Source: CAYRGQ01 sp964444885
Lineage (GTDB): Bacteria > Bacteroidota > Bacteroidia > Sphingobacteriales > Sphingobacteriaceae
DNA: 8,399 nt
Direction: 5' to 3'
NCBI GenBank assembly: GCA_964444885.1
Contig: CAYUIZ010000128.1
Span: forward strand, 1 to 8,399
The position numbers and the translations under genes were made by a program. The notes under the pieces were generated by a model. The model worked only from the letters and a program-made list of their open reading frames with translations. It was not told the origin of the DNA and made no database searches. Positions 5,863-8,399 of this stretch are shown here, one piece after another. Each line of letters opens with the position of its first letter. Within the stretch, counting starts at the first letter, position 1.

Positions 5863-6711
5863 ATGAACTCAAGAAGAACATTTCTGAAAACCGGTTTGGT
5901 CGGCATGTCCGGCGTGGCACTGGCGGGCCTGCCGCTCCAAGCGGCCGAAGCACGCGGGTCGGTGAAACCCAAGGACGACCGTTTCCATCTCGGCGTAGCC
6001 GGGTATAGTTTTGTGCATTTTAATTTGGACGATTCCCTGGCGATGATGAAGCGAATGGGAATCGAATACCTCTGTATAAAAGATTTTCATTTGCCGTTGA
6101 ACAGTACGGAAGCCGAAATTGCCGCTTTCCACCAAAAGTTAGCCGCGCACGGCGTTACCGGCTATGCCGTCGGGCCGATCTACATGACCAAGTCGCGGGA
6201 GGAAATTGACAACGCATTTGCCTATGCAAAGCGTGTGGGCGTGGACACCCTTGTCGGCATCCCCAACAAGGAAGATCTTGCCTATATTGCCGATAAAGCG
6301 GCTGAATTTGACATCAAGTACGCGATACATAACCATGGGCCGGAGGATAAGCTCTATCCAAACGCTACGGTAATTTACGACTTAGTACGAAACCTGGATA
6401 AACGCGTGGGGATGTGCTTCGACATGGGGCACAATATGCGTGATGGCGAGGATCCCATCCGTGATTTGAAGCGGTATACCAGCCGGATTTTCGATATTCA
6501 CCTAAAAAACGTGACTTCAGCCACTGCGGACGGAACAACGTGTGAGCTGGGACGGGGCGTGATTGACATCCCGGCATTTGTCAGGATGCTCCGCAAGGTA
6601 GGTTATGCCGGCAAGTGCAGCCTCGAATACGAGAAAGACATGAAAGATCCGTTAGCGGGGCTGGCCGAATCGACAGGATATTTTCGGGGCGTGCTGGATG
6701 GTACGCGTTAA
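5863..6711 (+). CDS. Tat-exported sugar phosphate isomerase/epimerase-like TIM-barrel protein
   Basis: The product has 282 residues and belongs to the xylose isomerase-like / AP endonuclease 2 TIM-barrel superfamily. The N-terminus MNSRRTFLKTG followed by a hydrophobic, alanine-rich stretch is a twin-arginine signal, with cleavage near residues 27-30, so it should act in the periplasm. Likely metal- and substrate-binding residues lie at strand ends: H156 and H158 (AIHNHG), D187 and H190 (CFDMGH), H213 and K215 (DIHLKN) and E255 (SLEYE). The first position, usually Glu in a LEnH-type motif, is His here (HNH). The ATG at 5863 is preferred to the in-frame GTG at 5818 because it starts right at the Tat motif. 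It is first in an operon with the oxidoreductase 54 bp downstream. The pair suggests keto-sugar, inositol or other sugar-derivative conversion, but the substrate is not readable. Confidence 0.85.
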   Translation: MNSRRTFLKTGLVGMSGVALAGLPLQAAEARGSVKPKDDRFHLGVAGYSFVHFNLDDSLAMMKRMGIEYLCIKDFHLPLNSTEAEIAAFHQKLAAHGVTGYAVGPIYMTKSREEIDNAFAYAKRVGVDTLVGIPNKEDLAYIADKAAEFDIKYAIHNHGPEDKLYPNATVIYDLVRNLDKRVGMCFDMGHNMRDGEDPIRDLKRYTSRIFDIHLKNVTSATADGTTCELGRGVIDIPAFVRMLRKVGYAGKCSLEYEKDMKDPLAGLAESTGYFRGVLDGTR

Positions 6712-6730
6712 TCGATCAGTATAAAACAAT

Positions 6731-6746
6731 CGCTCCTCCGGGAGCG
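6731..6746 (+). promoter_or_regulatory. Intercistronic hairpin with UNCG-type tetraloop
   Basis: CGCTCC-TCCG-GGAGCG makes a 6-bp GC-rich stem with a UCCG loop closed by C-G, the especially stable cUNCGg type. It lies 19 bases after the isomerase stop and 19 bases before the next ATG. No T tract follows, so it is unlikely to be a full terminator; it could protect the upstream message or tune expression of the second gene. Confidence 0.55.
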
Positions 6747-6765
6747 AGCCTAATAGTAATTGTAT

Positions 6766-8205
6766 ATGAGCAAGAATAGTGAATTTTCAAGACGGTCGTT
6801 TATCAAGCAAGCGATGATTGCTTCGGCGGCCGTAGCTGCCGCGCCGGCGATTCTGCCTGCGTGGGGCTGTTCGTCGCCCCGTCGGATTATCGGAGCCAAC
6901 AACAAAGTGAATCTGGCCTGCATCGGCATCGGCAACCGTGCCGGTGAAATCATTCGCGAACTGTATAAAACGGGCGAATGCAATATCGTCGCGCTCTGCG
7001 ATACCGACATGGGTGCACCCCATACGTTGCCGGTGCTGGAGCAGTTTCCGGACGTACCGCGCTTCCAGGATTTCCGGTCCATGTTTGATGCCCTGCACCG
7101 GGACATTGACGCAGTCAGTGTGGGGTTGCCCGACCATTCGCATTTCCCCGCCACGATGATGGCCATGGGCTTGGGCAAACACGTGTATGTAGAGAAACCG
7201 CTGGCACGGACATTCCAGGAAAACGAATTGCTGATGAAGGCGGCGCGCAAACATAACCGCGTGGTGACCCAGATGGGAAACCAAGGGCATTCCGAAGCTA
7301 ACTATTTCCAGTTCAAAGCGTGGGTGGACGCGGGCATCATCAAAGACGTGACGGCGATTTCAGCGCATATGAACAACCCGCGGCGTTGGCACGGATGGGA
7401 TACCTCCATTACGTCCTTTCCGCCCGCCGAGCCCATTCCAGCTACGTTGGATTGGGACGAGTGGCTAGCTGCGACGCCGTACAAAGACTATAACAAGGAT
7501 TATATCAATGGCCAATGGCGGTGCTGGTATGATCTGGGGCTGGGCGCCTTGGGCGACTGGGGCGCGCACATCATCGATACGGCGCATGAGTTTTTGGACC
7601 TTGGACTACCTTACGAAATCGATCCGGTCTACCTCGAAGGGCACAACGACTTCTTTTTTCCGCAGTCTTCGACCATTTCGTTTAAATTCGCCGCGCGTAA
7701 AAGCATGCCACCGGTAGAAATCACGTGGTACGACGGCGTCAACAACCTGCCGCCCATACCCGAAGGTTATGGCGTTTCGGGTCTCGATCCGAACATCCCG
7801 CCGCCAAGCACGGGCGCGCTTGAACCGGCCAAGCTAAACCCCGGCAAGATCATCTACGGCAAGGAGCTGACGTTCAAGGGCGGCTCGCACGGGTCTACCC
7901 TGTCTATCATTCCTGAAGAAAAGGCAAACGATATGGCTAGCAGCCTGCCCGAAGTGCCGCAAAGTACGTCAAACCACTACAAGAACTTCTTGCTGGCCTG
8001 CAAAGGAGAGGAGAAGACGCGTTCACCGTTTGAAATATCGGGTCCGTTGAGCCAAGTATTCTCCCTGGGTGTTATGGCCCAGCGGCTTAACGAAAAACTC
8101 GAGTTTGACAGCCGTACCAAGCAGATTACGAATAATGCGGTGGCCAACCAATTGTTGGCCGGTCCGCCACCGCGCGCGGGTTGGGAACAGTATTACAAGG
8201 TGTAA
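6766..8205 (+). CDS. Tat-exported Gfo/Idh/MocA-family oxidoreductase
   Basis: The 479-residue product starts at the ATG at 6766; a TTG two codons upstream is in frame but less likely. SRRSFIKQA at residues 8-16 and a hydrophobic alanine-rich stretch form a Tat signal. C35 in AWGCSS could be a lipid-attachment cysteine, though the lipobox is weak. The Rossmann domain begins at KVNLACIGIGNRAG (G54, G56), with CDTD (78-81) at the second strand for NAD(P) binding. HVYVEKPLA carries E143, K144 and P145, the family signature, and K144 is the usual catalytic or cofactor lysine. The C-terminal alpha/beta domain has the conserved GDWGAHIID (263-271), with H268 a probable active-site residue. The ending GWEQYYKV is typical of secreted Bacteroidota members. 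It probably oxidises or reduces a sugar hydroxyl, perhaps via a 3-keto intermediate, in concert with the adjacent isomerase-like protein. An intrinsic terminator follows. Confidence 0.92.
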   Translation: MSKNSEFSRRSFIKQAMIASAAVAAAPAILPAWGCSSPRRIIGANNKVNLACIGIGNRAGEIIRELYKTGECNIVALCDTDMGAPHTLPVLEQFPDVPRFQDFRSMFDALHRDIDAVSVGLPDHSHFPATMMAMGLGKHVYVEKPLARTFQENELLMKAARKHNRVVTQMGNQGHSEANYFQFKAWVDAGIIKDVTAISAHMNNPRRWHGWDTSITSFPPAEPIPATLDWDEWLAATPYKDYNKDYINGQWRCWYDLGLGALGDWGAHIIDTAHEFLDLGLPYEIDPVYLEGHNDFFFPQSSTISFKFAARKSMPPVEITWYDGVNNLPPIPEGYGVSGLDPNIPPPSTGALEPAKLNPGKIIYGKELTFKGGSHGSTLSIIPEEKANDMASSLPEVPQSTSNHYKNFLLACKGEEKTRSPFEISGPLSQVFSLGVMAQRLNEKLEFDSRTKQITNNAVANQLLAGPPPRAGWEQYYKV

Positions 8206-8240
8206 TTGGAGGCTGGGTATCCCCGCTGCATAAGGAACGT

Positions 8241-8275
8241 CCCCGAAGTGATTAGCTCGCTTCGGGGATTTTTTT
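8241..8275 (+). terminator. Rho-independent terminator of the two-gene operon
   Basis: CCCCGAAGTGA (8241-8251) pairs with TCGCTTCGGGG (8257-8267) in an 11-bp stem with one T-G wobble and a TTAGC loop, followed by A and seven T. It lies 36 bases after the oxidoreductase stop. The T tract is only on the plus-strand side, so it acts in that direction. Confidence 0.93.
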
Positions 8276-8323
8276 GGTGCCGCGATACGAGGTTCTCAGT
8301 CGACAGCCAATCACCGACCGGTA

Positions 8324-8339
8324 ATGGATATTCATCCAT
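8324..8339. repeat. Small inverted repeat ATGGAT-ATTC-ATCCAT
   Basis: A perfect 6-bp inverted repeat with a 4-base centre, in the non-coding stretch after the terminator and about 27 bases before a TAnnTTTG box. It could be an operator for a downstream gene or chance. Confidence 0.35.
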
Positions 8340-8365
8340 GAATGACCTATTTTTTCTTTATGAGA

Positions 8366-8373
8366 TAAATTTG
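8366..8373 (+). promoter_or_regulatory. Possible -7 box for a gene beyond the window
   Basis: TAAATTTG matches TAnnTTTG and follows a strong terminator, where a new transcription unit could start. No TTG stands about 19 bases upstream (a T-rich run is there instead), so the call is weak. Nothing coding is seen from 8276 to 8399. Confidence 0.35.
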
Positions 8374-8399
8374 TAATTTAGTAGCGAACCAATTGCCTA

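Overview
The window looks like a chromosomal segment of a Bacteroidota bacterium, most likely Sphingobacteriaceae-like. Two things support this. The best promoters match the Bacteroidota -7 consensus TAnnTTTG. The protein set is also typical: an exported Gfo/Idh/MocA oxidoreductase paired with a sugar isomerase-like TIM barrel, a secreted M1 peptidase, a CarboxypepD_reg-like protein and a DUF962/Mpo1-like membrane protein. The taxon is inferred from recalled family habits; no search was run.

Region 1-1060 is AT-rich and reads like accessory DNA. On the minus strand it holds an unrecognised 173-residue protein (202-723). This overlaps, in another frame, an ORF (26-259) whose last 53 residues contain 12 cysteines. 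They may be two translationally coupled genes, or one protein with a Cys-rich C-terminal domain split by a frameshift. About 340 bp of very AT-rich non-coding DNA follows. Base composition then rises sharply.

Region 1061-4768 is ordinary-looking GC-richer chromosome. A plus-strand DUF962/Mpo1-like gene (1061-1588) that seems to lack the family's histidines converges on a minus-strand operon, with the two stop codons sharing TTAA. Read in its own direction, the operon is: an ArsC/Spx-like thiol reductase-fold protein (4737-4393), a secreted M1 zinc metallopeptidase (4357-2396) and a secreted CarboxypepD_reg-like protein (2334-1585). A TAnnTTTG box sits just before the first gene.

Region 4769-5862 is a repeat-rich intergenic block. 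It has two imperfect copies of a roughly 250-bp element in direct orientation, a 12-bp palindrome at the edge of the second copy, and a 14-bp tandem array interrupted by exactly 100 N (a scaffold gap). A strong Bacteroidota-type promoter follows at 5725-5754.

Region 5863-8275 is a two-gene plus-strand operon: a Tat-exported TIM-barrel isomerase/epimerase-like protein and a Tat-exported Gfo/Idh/MocA oxidoreductase. A compact UNCG-type hairpin lies between them and a clear intrinsic terminator follows. They probably act together on a sugar or sugar derivative in the periplasm. The last ~120 bp is non-coding, with a possible promoter for a gene beyond the window.

The best candidate for something undescribed is the Cys-rich locus at the left end. 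The repeat block and the histidine-less DUF962 protein come next.
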